Positions 17,552-26,474 of a DNA stretch of 64,000 nt are shown here, one piece after another (the first letter of the stretch is position 1; every line of letters begins with the position of its first letter). A model generated the notes under the pieces. That model ran no database searches. It worked only from the letters and a program-made list of their open reading frames with translations, and was not told the DNA's origin. The stretch covers positions 310,001 to 374,000 of the forward strand of contig CAIOTF010000023.1 of assembly GCA_903861125.1 (NCBI GenBank), in the 5' to 3' direction. Made by a program: the position numbers and the translations under genes. This stretch comes from an uncultured Ignavibacteriota bacterium. GTDB taxonomy: Bacteria > Bacteroidota > Ignavibacteria > UBA10030 > UBA8401.

Positions 17552-18769
17552 CTATCGGATGAATTGCATTTTTTTTGTTTCTGCATTGCTGCCGGCGGTC
17601 AGCCGGTAAAAATAGACCCCGCTCCCCAGTGATGCAGCGTTGAATACGGCCGAATGGCTGCCGGAAGATTGTTCTTCATTCACCAGAACTGCAATCTCCC
17701 TTCCTAATACATCATATACTTTTAGTGCAACGTAACTTTGTTTTAGCAGCTGATATCGTATAATGGTGCTCGGATTGAACGGGTTTGGAAAATTCTGTTC
17801 CAGCATAAAGTAAGACGGGGTGCTCTTCGACGCGATCACCGATGTTACCGCTGTGGTATCCTGCATATATGCATCGATCCCTTTCAGGATCGCCAATGCC
17901 GTGCTGTCAAATTTTGACGCCGTGGGGCAATTGTAATCCTCATATGTCATCGCCATGATCTTCTCTTTGTAGTTACTCCAGCACCAGCTTTCCGGATATT
18001 GCGTCGGCGGGGGTGCAGACGGCCAGCTGACAAAGTACGTGTGCGGCTCGATGGCGTTAGGGAAATTTGCGCGGACATAATTAATGAACCGCTGTTCCAG
18101 AAGAGAGAATGGAGCCGATGTTCCTGCCGGTGTATGATAGACAAAGTACCGTTTGCAGGCAACCGCTGAATGAACATTCAGCATCATCCGCATCGGATTC
18201 GGTTTTGCCATGTACTTCTGAAATTGAGAACGAAGAACAAGCACTTCTTTTTCCGGCGATAACGCGTTCCAATTGCTCTCAATATCGACACCGTTTGCAT
18301 TCTGCCGGTCCTTCCGTAATTCAACTCCGTCGGGATTATACATCGGCATAATATTGAAGATATACCGCTGACGAAGTCTCTTGGCAAGGGCATTTGTATC
18401 GAGCAGCATTTTGATCATTTCGTTGGTGACCCACGTTCCTTGTACCTCGTTGGGATGGGTCCGCGCATGAATCCAAATGCGCCGGCGGATGTTCAGTGAA
18501 TCAGATGTCGTATCCTGAACGGTGAGTACAAACATTGTCCGGTTCTGTACGGTAGCGCCGACCGAATCGATTATGACAAACGGACTTTTCTTCCATACTC
18601 CAAGATCATATAATAGCGTGTCGTAACCATATCCCCAGTTACCGGAAGCGGCGAGCTTGTATTCCAACGTTGTTGTATCCGGATACCCGCAGGGATCGCG
18701 GGGGGACATCTCCTGAGCGTTTACAATGGCAACAGCAATAAATAGTGCGCATATGAGAAAATATTTCAC
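17552..18769 (-). CDS. Secreted M14 zinc carboxypeptidase with T9SS sorting domain
   Basis: This 405-residue protein has a signal peptide (about 1-18), an M14 metallocarboxypeptidase domain with HPNE (H105, E108) and a later histidine in NVHS (H200) as zinc ligands, and NPDGVELRKDRQNANGVDI, the arginine and asparagine substrate-binding stretch. From about residue 318 the C-terminus is a type IX sorting domain (FPNPFNPSTIIRY and GVYFYRLTAG). It should be exported to the cell surface. It shares an ATGA overlap with the upstream T9SS cargo gene. The expected catalytic Glu near the end of the peptidase domain could be in MTYEDYNCP. Confidence 0.88.
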   Translation of the reverse strand: MKYFLICALFIAVAIVNAQEMSPRDPCGYPDTTTLEYKLAASGNWGYGYDTLLYDLGVWKKSPFVIIDSVGATVQNRTMFVLTVQDTTSDSLNIRRRIWIHARTHPNEVQGTWVTNEMIKMLLDTNALAKRLRQRYIFNIMPMYNPDGVELRKDRQNANGVDIESNWNALSPEKEVLVLRSQFQKYMAKPNPMRMMLNVHSAVACKRYFVYHTPAGTSAPFSLLEQRFINYVRANFPNAIEPHTYFVSWPSAPPPTQYPESWCWSNYKEKIMAMTYEDYNCPTASKFDSTALAILKGIDAYMQDTTAVTSVIASKSTPSYFMLEQNFPNPFNPSTIIRYQLLKQSYVALKVYDVLGREIAVLVNEEQSSGSHSAVFNAASLGSGVYFYRLTAGSNAETKKMQFIR

Positions 18770-19701
18770 TTCACAAGTACCATTCTTTTCGTTTCAACCG
18801 CAGATCCGCTGCGCAATTGATAGAAATACATTCCGCTCGCCAACGTGCGCGCGGAAAATGTTGATGTATATCGTCCCGCTTCCAGGCGATCGTTAACTAA
18901 TACCGCTACCTCATCGCCGATCATGTTGAACACTTTCAGCGAAACGTATCCCGGCACCGGAACAGAAAAACTGATCGTTGTGGTTGGGTTAAATGGATTA
19001 GGGTAGTTTTGTTCAAGCAGATACCGGCCGGGAATTCCCGCCTGGTTATCTTTTACGGAGAGTAAGCCTTGTCGATATAATAGTGCAATCCACAGGTCCC
19101 CGTCCAGCAGCCATGAAAAATCACTCGGCTCATTGAAGCGTTGATATTTGTAACCGCCGCCGGTCAATTGTTCCCACGCCCTGTAAAAATTTTCTCCTTG
19201 TTTTGCAGAATCGGCAAAGAGGGCAAAGGTATCGTCGGCCGTTGTTGACCATTCTATCCCGACAAACACCGACTCCGGTACAAAAAGACTTCCATACACA
19301 TTAAACGGTTTTGCAAGGAAAAATGAGGTTCCCTTTCCGGTTGTATCAAATGCGGCAAGTGTTGTCTTGATCGAAGCAATTGTTGCACCGGGTCCTCCCG
19401 CAATCGTATCATAATAATCTTTGCCGTACCCCGTTTTCTTAAAGACAATGGTGATCGAGTCCGGCGTATTAACGATCTGTCTCACACCCATCCAAAGTTT
19501 TGCGCCAACCACATTCATTTCTTCTAACGCATCGAACCGCTGATATTTGCCGACATCGCCGTACCCGTTGGTGCCGGCAATATAGCCCCAGCCATACGGA
19601 TTTTTGTGTATGAGCTTTGAGTTTCCATAGAATAAAGAATCAACCTTTTGTGCCTGTAACAATACTGCCGATGTGAACAAAAATAGTAGCATGTGTTTCA
19701 T
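18766..19701 (-). CDS. Secreted protein with T9SS type A sorting domain, otherwise unknown
   Basis: This 311-residue protein has a signal peptide (about 1-17), a middle of roughly 200 residues with no recognised fold, and a clear C-terminal T9SS sorting domain (YPNPFNPTTTISF, then SLKVFNMIGDEV and GMYFYQLRSG). The middle contains aromatic-rich beta segments (NPYGWGYIAGTNGYGD). It is translationally coupled to the M14 peptidase (ATGA), so the two may be deployed together at the cell surface, for example one binding a substrate that the other cleaves. This is inference. Confidence 0.82.
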   Translation of the reverse strand: MKHMLLFLFTSAVLLQAQKVDSLFYGNSKLIHKNPYGWGYIAGTNGYGDVGKYQRFDALEEMNVVGAKLWMGVRQIVNTPDSITIVFKKTGYGKDYYDTIAGGPGATIASIKTTLAAFDTTGKGTSFFLAKPFNVYGSLFVPESVFVGIEWSTTADDTFALFADSAKQGENFYRAWEQLTGGGYKYQRFNEPSDFSWLLDGDLWIALLYRQGLLSVKDNQAGIPGRYLLEQNYPNPFNPTTTISFSVPVPGYVSLKVFNMIGDEVAVLVNDRLEAGRYTSTFSARTLASGMYFYQLRSGSAVETKRMVLVK

Positions 19702-19879
19702 ACATTACCTTTATGCCGGTTTTTAATGAGTTTGAATATTTGTGGACAGCCTACATTCCGTTTCGAAGCGGATTTGCGAGAACAAAGTAACAAATTATTT
19801 CCGTAAAGATTAGCAGAATTTTTACAAGTGTTCTTCAAATTTTTTCTTTACATTTCAGCATTGATGGATAAGGAGAATA

Positions 19880-20509
19880 ATGAACATCGGTATTATTGGG
19901 GCAGGAAATGTCGGAGGCAGACTCGGAAAACTGTGGGCAGCCAAAGGCCATTCCATAATATATGGCGTCCGAAATCCCCTGACGCCAAAAATTCAAACAA
20001 TTATTGCAGAGACAGAACATAATGCTACTGCAGCCCTGGTGAAAGTTGCCGCAGAAAAATCGGATGTGGTTGTTCTCGCCACCCCCTGGGAGGCAATCGG
20101 TGAAGTTGTGTTCCAGATCGTTGATGTGGCGGGAAAAATTCTTGTTGACTGTACCAATCCGATCGAACCGAATCCGGAATGGCCGCTGTCGCAAGGGAGC
20201 TCTGCGGCAGAAGAGATTGCAAAACGTCTGCCCGGATTCAAAGTAGTGAAAGCATTCAATTCCCTGGGAGCAGGAAATCTTTCTGATGTAACATTCGGTA
20301 CTGTTCACGCCGATGCATTTATGTGCGGTGACGACGCTGATTCAAAAAAAATCGTTGCGCAGCTTGCAAAGGAAATCGGATTCGAGACGATTGATGTCGG
20401 CGGATTACGAAATGCAGAAATGCTTGAGTCGCTTGCAAAATTATGGATCACGCTTGCCTATCAGCAGGGGATCGGTCCGAATATAGCATTTAAACTTCTG
20501 CATCGTTGA
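19880..20509 (+). CDS. NADPH-dependent F420 reductase-like / NAD(P)-binding oxidoreductase
   Basis: This 209-residue Rossmann protein begins MNIGIIGAGNVGGRLG, the NADP-binding GxGxxG loop of the NADP oxidoreductase coenzyme F420-dependent family (FNO-like). The segment ATPWEAIGEVVFQIVDVAGKILVDCTNPI matches the same family. Many bacterial members in organisms without F420 act as ordinary NAD(P)-dependent reductases. AGGAG lies just before the ATG. It is a single-gene unit, followed by a terminator at 20517. Confidence 0.82.
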   Translation: MNIGIIGAGNVGGRLGKLWAAKGHSIIYGVRNPLTPKIQTIIAETEHNATAALVKVAAEKSDVVVLATPWEAIGEVVFQIVDVAGKILVDCTNPIEPNPEWPLSQGSSAAEEIAKRLPGFKVVKAFNSLGAGNLSDVTFGTVHADAFMCGDDADSKKIVAQLAKEIGFETIDVGGLRNAEMLESLAKLWITLAYQQGIGPNIAFKLLHR

Positions 20510-20516
20510 TTACCGC

Positions 20517-20552
20517 ATATTTTTTTCCGGTCATCGTACCGGGAAAAAATAT
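20517..20552 (+). terminator. Hairpin terminator after the F420-reductase-like gene
   Basis: An inverted repeat (ATATTTTTTCCGGT paired with ACCGGGAAAAAATAT, six-base loop, one bulged G) sits eight bases after the stop codon. The arms are A/T-rich on both sides, so it could work in either direction. Confidence 0.6.
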
Positions 20553-20784
20553 CCATCATTAGTCATTCGGCACCGCAGACGACGGTGTTGCCTGTTTTGC
20601 CGGATCATTCTATATCGCGGAGATATTCCGTTGAACAAATAACCGGTGTTCTTTCCTTCCATGACTATTCCCTCTGAAATGAGGGTTTTATCACCGTAAC
20701 ATTTACTTGTAGTTTTTCCGATAAACTTCTACCTTGTCCTAACAAATCTGCACCACTCTTCTCTAGAACGAAAGGAATTCCGCA

Positions 20785-21228
20785 ATGATACTTGACCATC
20801 TGTCACGCGCAGAAAAATATTTCAATGTTCATCCAAGTTTCAAACATGCGTTCGATTATTTGAAGAAAACAAATCTCCGGACATTACCGGACGGACGTCA
20901 CGATATTGAGGGGGACGATCTGTATTTGATTATCGCAAGCGATCACCATGGAACAGAACGGAGAAAACTTGAAACACATAAACGGTACATCGACATTCAG
21001 GTCGCCATTGAAGGTTCTTTCCCTCTGGAATGGCATGATATTGATTCATGCAAAAATACCGCGTTGCAATACGATATGGAAAAAGATGTAGAGTTTTATA
21101 ACGATCCTCCCCTGTTCACCGTTCAGATAGCCTCTGATATGTTCGCCGTATTATTTCCCGAAGACGCACACGCACCGCAGCCGCCGATGACAACAACAAA
21201 AAAAGCAATCATGAAAGTGGCTGTGTAA
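20785..21228 (+). CDS. YhcH/YjgK/YiaL (NanQ/EbgC-like) cupin-fold protein
   Basis: This 147-residue protein matches the DUF386 family: HPSFKHAFDYLKK, HDIEGDDLYLII, ETHKRYIDIQVAIEG, and FPEDAHAPQ (putative metal-binding His). NanQ in this family is a sialic acid anomerase; others sit in beta-galactosidase loci. It is about 5 kb downstream of the NeuB-like gene and not in that operon, so a link to the sugar acid is only a possibility. Confidence 0.85.
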   Translation: MILDHLSRAEKYFNVHPSFKHAFDYLKKTNLRTLPDGRHDIEGDDLYLIIASDHHGTERRKLETHKRYIDIQVAIEGSFPLEWHDIDSCKNTALQYDMEKDVEFYNDPPLFTVQIASDMFAVLFPEDAHAPQPPMTTTKKAIMKVAV

Positions 21229-21233
21229 TCGCG

Positions 21234-21746
21234 ATGGAATTACCCCTGCAAAAATCCCTTTTGCGTCCATGGCGGACAGGCGACGAGACCTCCCTGGAAA
21301 AACATGCAAACAACCGGAAGATCTGGCGTAATGTCCGGGACCATTTTCCGAATCCGTATACGCGGGGTGATGCAATGCGCTGGATACTGCATGCATCAAG
21401 CGCTCTTTCTGAAAATGTTTTCGCCATTTGTGTTGATGGAAATGCCGTCGGTAGTATCGGTCTTGTGGCAAAAGACGATGTCTACCGCAAAAGTATGGAG
21501 ATCGGATATTGGCTTGGTGAGGAATTTTGGGGACGCGGCATTATGACCGAAGCGGTCGGTGCGGTTTCGCAGTACGGTTTCGACCGCTTCGATATCGTCC
21601 GGCTGTATGCCGATGTCTTCGAGTGGAACAATGCTTCCATGCGTGTACTCGAAAAGAACGGCTATGTATTTGAGGCGCGGTTGAAAAAAGCTGTCATAAA
21701 AGATGGCATGATTACAGATGCATTGATATACGCAAAACTAAAATGA
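21234..21746 (+). CDS. GNAT-family N-acetyltransferase (RimJ/RimL type)
   Basis: This 170-residue GNAT protein has an acetyl-CoA-binding segment (LGEEFWGRGIMTEAV, containing the RGIMTEA pattern in place of Q/RxxGxG/A) and the RLYADVFEWNNASMRVLEKNGY end, typical of the RimJ/RimL-like Acetyltransf_3 family. It lies five bases after the YhcH-like gene. The target (protein N-terminus, small amine or antibiotic) cannot be told from sequence. Confidence 0.87.
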   Translation: MELPLQKSLLRPWRTGDETSLEKHANNRKIWRNVRDHFPNPYTRGDAMRWILHASSALSENVFAICVDGNAVGSIGLVAKDDVYRKSMEIGYWLGEEFWGRGIMTEAVGAVSQYGFDRFDIVRLYADVFEWNNASMRVLEKNGYVFEARLKKAVIKDGMITDALIYAKLK

Positions 21747-21837
21747 TCGCATTATAGAACCGCTGCTCAGATAATCAGGCTGATTGTTTGTTGGCGGCCC
21801 ATCTTCGTGATCGAACTTCCACAATCCGAAAAGCATT

Positions 21838-22374
21838 ATGAAATCCTGGAAAACACTCTCGCGTACCACTATCCTTGATCACAGCAAGTGGCTGAAGGTG
21901 GAGGATCATACGATCCTGCTCCCCGACGGGAAGAAACTGGAGCAATGGTGCTGGCTTGTATCGCCGGATTTTGTGAATGTTGTGGTGCAGGATGAAGACG
22001 AAAATTTTGTCTGTTTTCGTCAGACAAAATATGCGGTCGACGGGATATCACTTGCGCCGGTTGGCGGGTATCTTGAGCCTAACGAAGATCCTCTTGCGTG
22101 TGCAAAAAGGGAACTGCGTGAAGAAATGGGCTATGAGGCGAAACAATGGATCTCGTTGGGAAATTTTCCGTGCGACGGAAATCACGGCAACGGCATTGCC
22201 CATCTCTACCTTGCGTGTGAAGCACATCAGGTCGGCGAGATCATTGCCGATGATCTTGAAGAACAGGAAATCGTAACTCTCACCCGAAACGAAATGATGC
22301 AGGCCCTGCTCGACGGAGAGTTCAAGGTGCTGTCGTGGTCTACTGCCGTAGCATTGTCTTTGTTCCACGTCTAA
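21838..22374 (+). CDS. NUDIX hydrolase, ADP-ribose pyrophosphatase-like
   Basis: This 178-residue protein has an intact Nudix box (GGYLEPNEDPLACAKRELRE, then EMGYEA), with the two glutamates needed for magnesium. The N-terminal WKTLSRTTILDHSKWLKVEDHTILLPDG resembles ADP-sugar and NADH pyrophosphatases of the NudF type. It hydrolyses a nucleoside diphosphate linked to another moiety; the exact substrate is not certain. Confidence 0.87.
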   Translation: MKSWKTLSRTTILDHSKWLKVEDHTILLPDGKKLEQWCWLVSPDFVNVVVQDEDENFVCFRQTKYAVDGISLAPVGGYLEPNEDPLACAKRELREEMGYEAKQWISLGNFPCDGNHGNGIAHLYLACEAHQVGEIIADDLEEQEIVTLTRNEMMQALLDGEFKVLSWSTAVALSLFHV

Positions 22375-22423
22375 CGACAACCACGGGACCGATTTGAAAT
22401 TCCCCGTTTCATGATACTGCCGC

Positions 22424-23311
22424 ATGGATAGAAAGGATGTCGCCTTGAAAATTATTTTATTTTTTTTAATCGTAGTGATCTGTTCTTCCTGTTCTACCAC
22501 AAGCATCGTTTCGGATTTCACTGCTGAACATCTCTTTACCGGAAGCATCGAAGGTCCCGCGTTCGATGCGAATGGCACACTCTACGTGGTAAACTTTCAG
22601 CGGAACGGCACGATCGGAAAGGTTGATGCAGACGGTTCCGCGGATTTGTTCGTTGAATTACCGCAGGGTAGCGTTGCCAACAGCATTAAATTCAATTCTG
22701 GCGGAGAAATGCTGCTTGCCGACTACCCGATGCATAATGTGCTGAAGGTTGAGATGAAAACAAGAACCGTTTCCGTGTTTGTTCATAACGAACAGTTCAA
22801 CCAGCCGAACGATCTCTGTATCAATAAAAACGATCAGTTGTTTGCGTCGGATCCGCACTGGAAAACGAATACCGGAAAATTGTGGCGCATCGATCCCGAT
22901 GGTTCATCTATGCTGCTCGAAGATTCCATGGGAACAACAAACGGCATCGAATTAAGTCCTGATGAGCAAACATTGTATGTCAACGAAAGTATCCAGCGGA
23001 ATGTTTGGAAATATTCCGTTGATGCCGCAGGGAACATCTCCGGAAAAACACTCTTCTACCATTTTAATGATTTCGGAATGGATGGAATGAAGTGCGACAA
23101 AACGGGAAATCTCTATGTTACACGGTACGGAAAAGGAACAATCGCTGTTCTTTCACCGGACGGAATTTTATTGAAAGAGATTCCGCTGAACGGAAAGAAC
23201 TGCAGCAATCTCGTCTTTGGCGGACGTGATGGAAAAAGTGTTTTTGTAACAATGCAGGACCGAAAAATCATTGAACAGTTCACCAACGATATTCCGGGAA
23301 AATCTTATTGA
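22424..23311 (+). CDS. SMP-30/gluconolactonase-like beta-propeller lipoprotein
   Basis: This 295-residue protein has a lipoprotein signal (hydrophobic run ending SSC) and six-bladed propeller features of the SMP-30 family: EGPAFDANGTLYVVNF, NSIKFNSGGEMLLADY, GTTNGIELSPDEQTLYVNE and GMKCDKTGNLYVTRYGKG. The conserved Asp and Asn needed for divalent metal binding are plausible in these blades. A TTG start at 22445 with AAAGGA upstream is an alternative to the ATG at 22424. It is in tandem with the esterase gene one base later. Confidence 0.83.
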   Translation: MDRKDVALKIILFFLIVVICSSCSTTSIVSDFTAEHLFTGSIEGPAFDANGTLYVVNFQRNGTIGKVDADGSADLFVELPQGSVANSIKFNSGGEMLLADYPMHNVLKVEMKTRTVSVFVHNEQFNQPNDLCINKNDQLFASDPHWKTNTGKLWRIDPDGSSMLLEDSMGTTNGIELSPDEQTLYVNESIQRNVWKYSVDAAGNISGKTLFYHFNDFGMDGMKCDKTGNLYVTRYGKGTIAVLSPDGILLKEIPLNGKNCSNLVFGGRDGKSVFVTMQDRKIIEQFTNDIPGKSY

Positions 23312-23312
23312 T

Positions 23313-24515
23313 ATGAAACGGATATTTCTTCTTCCGGTATTTTTCACTCTTCTCTCGGCTCAGACATTTCAAACGGTGGTCCGGCGGCTGGAAGAATCCC
23401 CTGTTGGTCAACGGCAGAGGATCGTCGAACAATACCTCGCCGCAAAACGATTTTCGCCGATTATCGAACAGGACACACTGCTGCATTTTGTGCTTTACGG
23501 ATCGGCCGGGTCTGTGTCGGTGAACGGCAATCTTCAGCATTGGAACAAACCCGTTCCGCTGAAAAAAACACTGTGCGGACCATACTCATTCTTTTATACA
23601 ACATTCGTCGTTCCATCAGATGCGCGGCTTGATTACCAATATATCATTGACGGCAAAGTAACGCTTGATCCTCAAAATCCTGCGGTAACACCAAGCGGAT
23701 TCGGTCCGCATTCAGAGGCGCGGATGCCGGGCTTCGTTCCATCGCCATATTTGCAATGGCGCGGCGATATTTCGCATGGCACAATAGATTCCATAGCCCC
23801 AACGGCAAAAATCCCGGTTCCTCTGCTGCATTATCTCGTTTCAAAAAGAGCGCTTAAAGTATATAGGCCTGCGGGATATGATACGCTGTCTCATCTTCCG
23901 GTCGTGTATGTCCATGATGGATTCGAAGCCATAACCTTTGCACATCTGCCAACAATTTTAGATAATCTCATTGCGGAAAAAATGATCCAGCCAGTCATTG
24001 CCGTTTTTATTCCGCCCGTGAACCGACAGGATGAATACGTTGGAAGAAAAACGGAACGATTTGTAAAATATCTCACCGAAGATCTTGTGCCTCTGATTGA
24101 TCACATCTATAAAACCGAACCGCTGCCTAGTAAACGGGCAATGATGGGTATTTCAAACGGCGGACATATTTCGCTGTATGCAGGAATACGGCGTTCCGAT
24201 GTTTTTCTCAATGTGGGTGGACAATCATCAACCATCACACAATGGCTGATTGAACTGACGAGGCGGCAGTTTGAAACGAATAACCTCTCCGCACAAATGA
24301 AAATATACCTCGATTGCGGACGGTTTGATATTAAAGGTGAAAATCCTCAAGACGATGCTTTTGATTTTCTTCGACTCAATAGAAATTACAGCAATCTTCT
24401 TTCGTCACTGCACATACCGCACTATTATAAAGAAGTGAACGACGGACACGAATGGGCAAATTGGCGAGAGAGAATGCCGGAAATGCTGATCTATTTTTTT
24501 GGAAGACAACAATGA
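23313..24515 (+). CDS. Secreted esterase of the enterochelin esterase (Fes-like) family
   Basis: This 400-residue protein is counted from the ATG at 23313, one base after the previous stop; upstream codons in the frame lie inside that gene. It has a signal peptide (about 1-18), an N-terminal immunoglobulin-like domain (YGSAGSVSVNGNLQHWN) and an alpha/beta hydrolase domain with nucleophile GISNGG, a likely Asp in DCGRFD and His in NDGHEW. Family members cleave esters such as siderophores or xylan-feruloyl links. The substrate is unresolved. Confidence 0.85.
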   Translation: MKRIFLLPVFFTLLSAQTFQTVVRRLEESPVGQRQRIVEQYLAAKRFSPIIEQDTLLHFVLYGSAGSVSVNGNLQHWNKPVPLKKTLCGPYSFFYTTFVVPSDARLDYQYIIDGKVTLDPQNPAVTPSGFGPHSEARMPGFVPSPYLQWRGDISHGTIDSIAPTAKIPVPLLHYLVSKRALKVYRPAGYDTLSHLPVVYVHDGFEAITFAHLPTILDNLIAEKMIQPVIAVFIPPVNRQDEYVGRKTERFVKYLTEDLVPLIDHIYKTEPLPSKRAMMGISNGGHISLYAGIRRSDVFLNVGGQSSTITQWLIELTRRQFETNNLSAQMKIYLDCGRFDIKGENPQDDAFDFLRLNRNYSNLLSSLHIPHYYKEVNDGHEWANWRERMPEMLIYFFGRQQ

Positions 24516-25198
24516 TTCTTTCGGAACGAAAGCAGCATCTTCTCAACGCTCAAAAGAATGCGGCGAAATTGTTCGGTGAGATCGAACATCGCCGTCTTAT
24601 TGTTCCGGAAAAATCCGAAAAAATATTGAATGACGAAGTATATGAACTTGCCTTCGATATGTTCGGCATTCGGAAATACTGGCACAAACGGATCGTTCGC
24701 ACAGGAAAAAATACCCTTCTCCCCTACAAAGAAAATCCGCCCGACCTGATCATTCAAACAGATGATATACTGTTTTTCGATTTCGGTCCCGTCTTCGAGG
24801 ATTGGGAGGCTGATTTCGGAAGAACGTATGTTCTGGGAAATGATCCGAAAAAATTACAGCTGCGGAACGATATTGAATCTGCGTGGCATGAAGGAAAAAA
24901 ATATTATGATGCGCACTCCTCGTCATTGACCGGCGCACAATATTATCGGCACATCTCCTCCCTTGGCGAACGGTACGGATGGGAATTCGGGAATATTCAT
25001 TGCGGTCATCTGATCGGGAATTTTCCGCACGAGCACATCCTCGGCGACGAAGAACATAACTATCTTCATCCGAACAACCACGTTACACTGAGCGATCCCG
25101 ACATTCATGGCAATCCCCGCGACTGGATCCTGGAAATTCACTTCATCAATAAAGAACATACATTCGGCGGATTCTTCGAACAATTATTAACGGTATAA
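24512..25198 (+). CDS. M24-like metallopeptidase, catalytic domain only
   Basis: This 228-residue protein, starting at the ATG that overlaps the esterase stop (ATGA), has the pita-bread motif FFDFGPVFEDWEADFGRTYVLG with the two metal aspartates and later HCGHLIG, HEHI and a terminal glutamate (WILEIHF). It lacks the N-terminal creatinase domain of aminopeptidase P. It might be a dipeptidase or a non-peptidase hydrolase of the same fold. It is the last gene of the run from the SMP-30-like lipoprotein. Confidence 0.78.
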   Translation: MILSERKQHLLNAQKNAAKLFGEIEHRRLIVPEKSEKILNDEVYELAFDMFGIRKYWHKRIVRTGKNTLLPYKENPPDLIIQTDDILFFDFGPVFEDWEADFGRTYVLGNDPKKLQLRNDIESAWHEGKKYYDAHSSSLTGAQYYRHISSLGERYGWEFGNIHCGHLIGNFPHEHILGDEEHNYLHPNNHVTLSDPDIHGNPRDWILEIHFINKEHTFGGFFEQLLTV

Positions 25199-25240
25199 TC
25201 GATTGTGCCAATCATACTGCTTAAAACTATCGGAGAGCAG

Positions 25241-25269
25241 TTGATTTTTTGAAACATTTATCGTAATAT
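25241..25269 (+). promoter_or_regulatory. Putative promoter of the first ars operon
   Basis: TTGATT at 25241-25246 and TAATAT at 25264-25269 are separated by 17 bases, a good sigma-70-like arrangement 20 bases before the arsR start. The -10 lies inside the palindrome at 25257-25278, so a bound repressor would block RNA polymerase. The match is by eye only. Confidence 0.6.
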
Positions 25270-25278
25270 TACGATAAA
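25257..25278. promoter_or_regulatory. arsO: Perfect 22-bp palindrome, putative ArsR operator 1
   Basis: The half-site TTTATCGTAAT is followed directly by its exact reverse complement ATTACGATAAA. It overlaps the -10 region and lies 12 bases before the arsR ATG, which is where ArsR-family repressors usually bind. The sequence differs from the operator of the second ars operon. Confidence 0.75.
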
Positions 25279-25289
25279 GAAAGACATCT

Positions 25290-25610
25290 ATGGGACTCTC
25301 AAAAAAAGACGAATTCACTGCAAAACAGAACACATTAGCCGGTTATGCCAAAGCGCTGGCTCATCCTGCCCGCGTCGCCATTGTAGAATACTTATCAACC
25401 TCTCAGGCGTGCATGTGCGGAGATATCGTTGATGTTCTTCCGCTCTCTCAGTCAACAGTCTCACAGCATCTCCGCGAATTGAAAAGCGCCGGACTTGTAA
25501 AAGGCGAGATCGAAGGAACATCGGTCTGTTATTGTTTGAATGAAAGCGGATGGAATGAAATGCAGTCAATGCTCGGAGAATTTCTGACGACAATGAAAAA
25601 ATGTTGTTAA
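25290..25610 (+). CDS. arsR: ArsR-family transcriptional repressor (arsenite sensor)
   Basis: This 106-residue winged-helix repressor contains [14 protein letters not shown] and [17 protein letters not shown], the recognition helix region. Cysteines in [10 protein letters not shown] and the C-terminal CC (residues 105-106) could bind As(III). It is the first gene of the operon, preceded by a palindromic operator overlapping the promoter. arsM follows after 29 bases, then arsC and acr3. Release of the repressor by arsenite would induce the operon. Confidence 0.9.
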   Translation: MGLSKKDEFTAKQNTLAGYAKALAHPARVAIVEYLSTSQACMCGDIVDVLPLSQSTVSQHLRELKSAGLVKGEIEGTSVCYCLNESGWNEMQSMLGEFLTTMKKCC

Positions 25611-25639
25611 TGAAAAATAACAAAAAGGAAAATATTTTT

Positions 25640-26449
25640 ATGTCAACAAACCGTGAACTGAAAGAATTGGTAAAAGAAAAATACGGAGAGATCGCCCTCC
25701 AGTCCAAAGAGCAGAATGAAACATCCTGCTGCGGAAGCACGTGCGGTTGTTCAACCGTCGATTTTTCCGTTATGGCGGAAGATTATACTGCGCTCTCCGG
25801 TTACGTTGCCGACGCGGACCTGGCGCTTGGGTGCGGACTCCCTACCGAATTTGCACAGATGCAGCCGGGAAATACTGTCGTGGATCTCGGTTCCGGCGCG
25901 GGCAACGATGCCTTTATTGCCCGATCAATCGTCGGAGAATCGGGCCGCGTTATCGGGATCGATATGACCGAACCGATGCTTGAAAAAGCAAACGCGAATG
26001 TTAAAAAACTTGGTTTCACCAATGTTGAATTTCGCCTTGGCGATATAGAGAATATGCCGGTGGAAAATAATATTGCCGATGTTGTTGTCAGCAATTGCGT
26101 AATGAACCTTGTTCCGGACAAGCAGAAGGCATTCTCGGAAACATTCCGCATTCTGAAACCGGGCGGACATTTCTCGATCTCCGATATCGTTTTGAAGGGT
26201 GAACTTCCGGAAGAGGTGAAGAATGCCGCTGTACTGTATGCGGGATGTATCTCCGGCGCGCAGCAAATGGATGAATATTTGAATACGATTAAAGAAGCGG
26301 GCTTCGTTAATATCACGGTCCAGAAGGAACGCGAGATCACCATTCCCAACGAGATCATGATCACATATCTTACGCTCGATCAGCTGCGTGAATTTAAAAA
26401 AGCAAAGGTGGGCATCTACAGCATTAACGTGTACGCCGACAAACCATAA
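25640..26449 (+). CDS. arsM: Arsenite S-adenosylmethionine methyltransferase ArsM
   Basis: This 269-residue protein is counted from the ATG at 25640 (AAGGA about ten bases upstream); the frame is open further upstream. It has the SAM motif DLGSGAGNDAF and the three arsenic-ligand cysteine contexts known from CmArsM: LGCGLP, SNCVMNL and AGCISGA. A CCGSTCGC cluster occurs near the N-terminus. It would methylate As(III) to mono- and dimethyl forms, which are volatile or exportable. It is between arsR and arsC in the operon. Confidence 0.93.
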   Translation: MSTNRELKELVKEKYGEIALQSKEQNETSCCGSTCGCSTVDFSVMAEDYTALSGYVADADLALGCGLPTEFAQMQPGNTVVDLGSGAGNDAFIARSIVGESGRVIGIDMTEPMLEKANANVKKLGFTNVEFRLGDIENMPVENNIADVVVSNCVMNLVPDKQKAFSETFRILKPGGHFSISDIVLKGELPEEVKNAAVLYAGCISGAQQMDEYLNTIKEAGFVNITVQKEREITIPNEIMITYLTLDQLREFKKAKVGIYSINVYADKP

Positions 26450-26474
26450 AATGTACTGATCGGAAGCAAACCGT

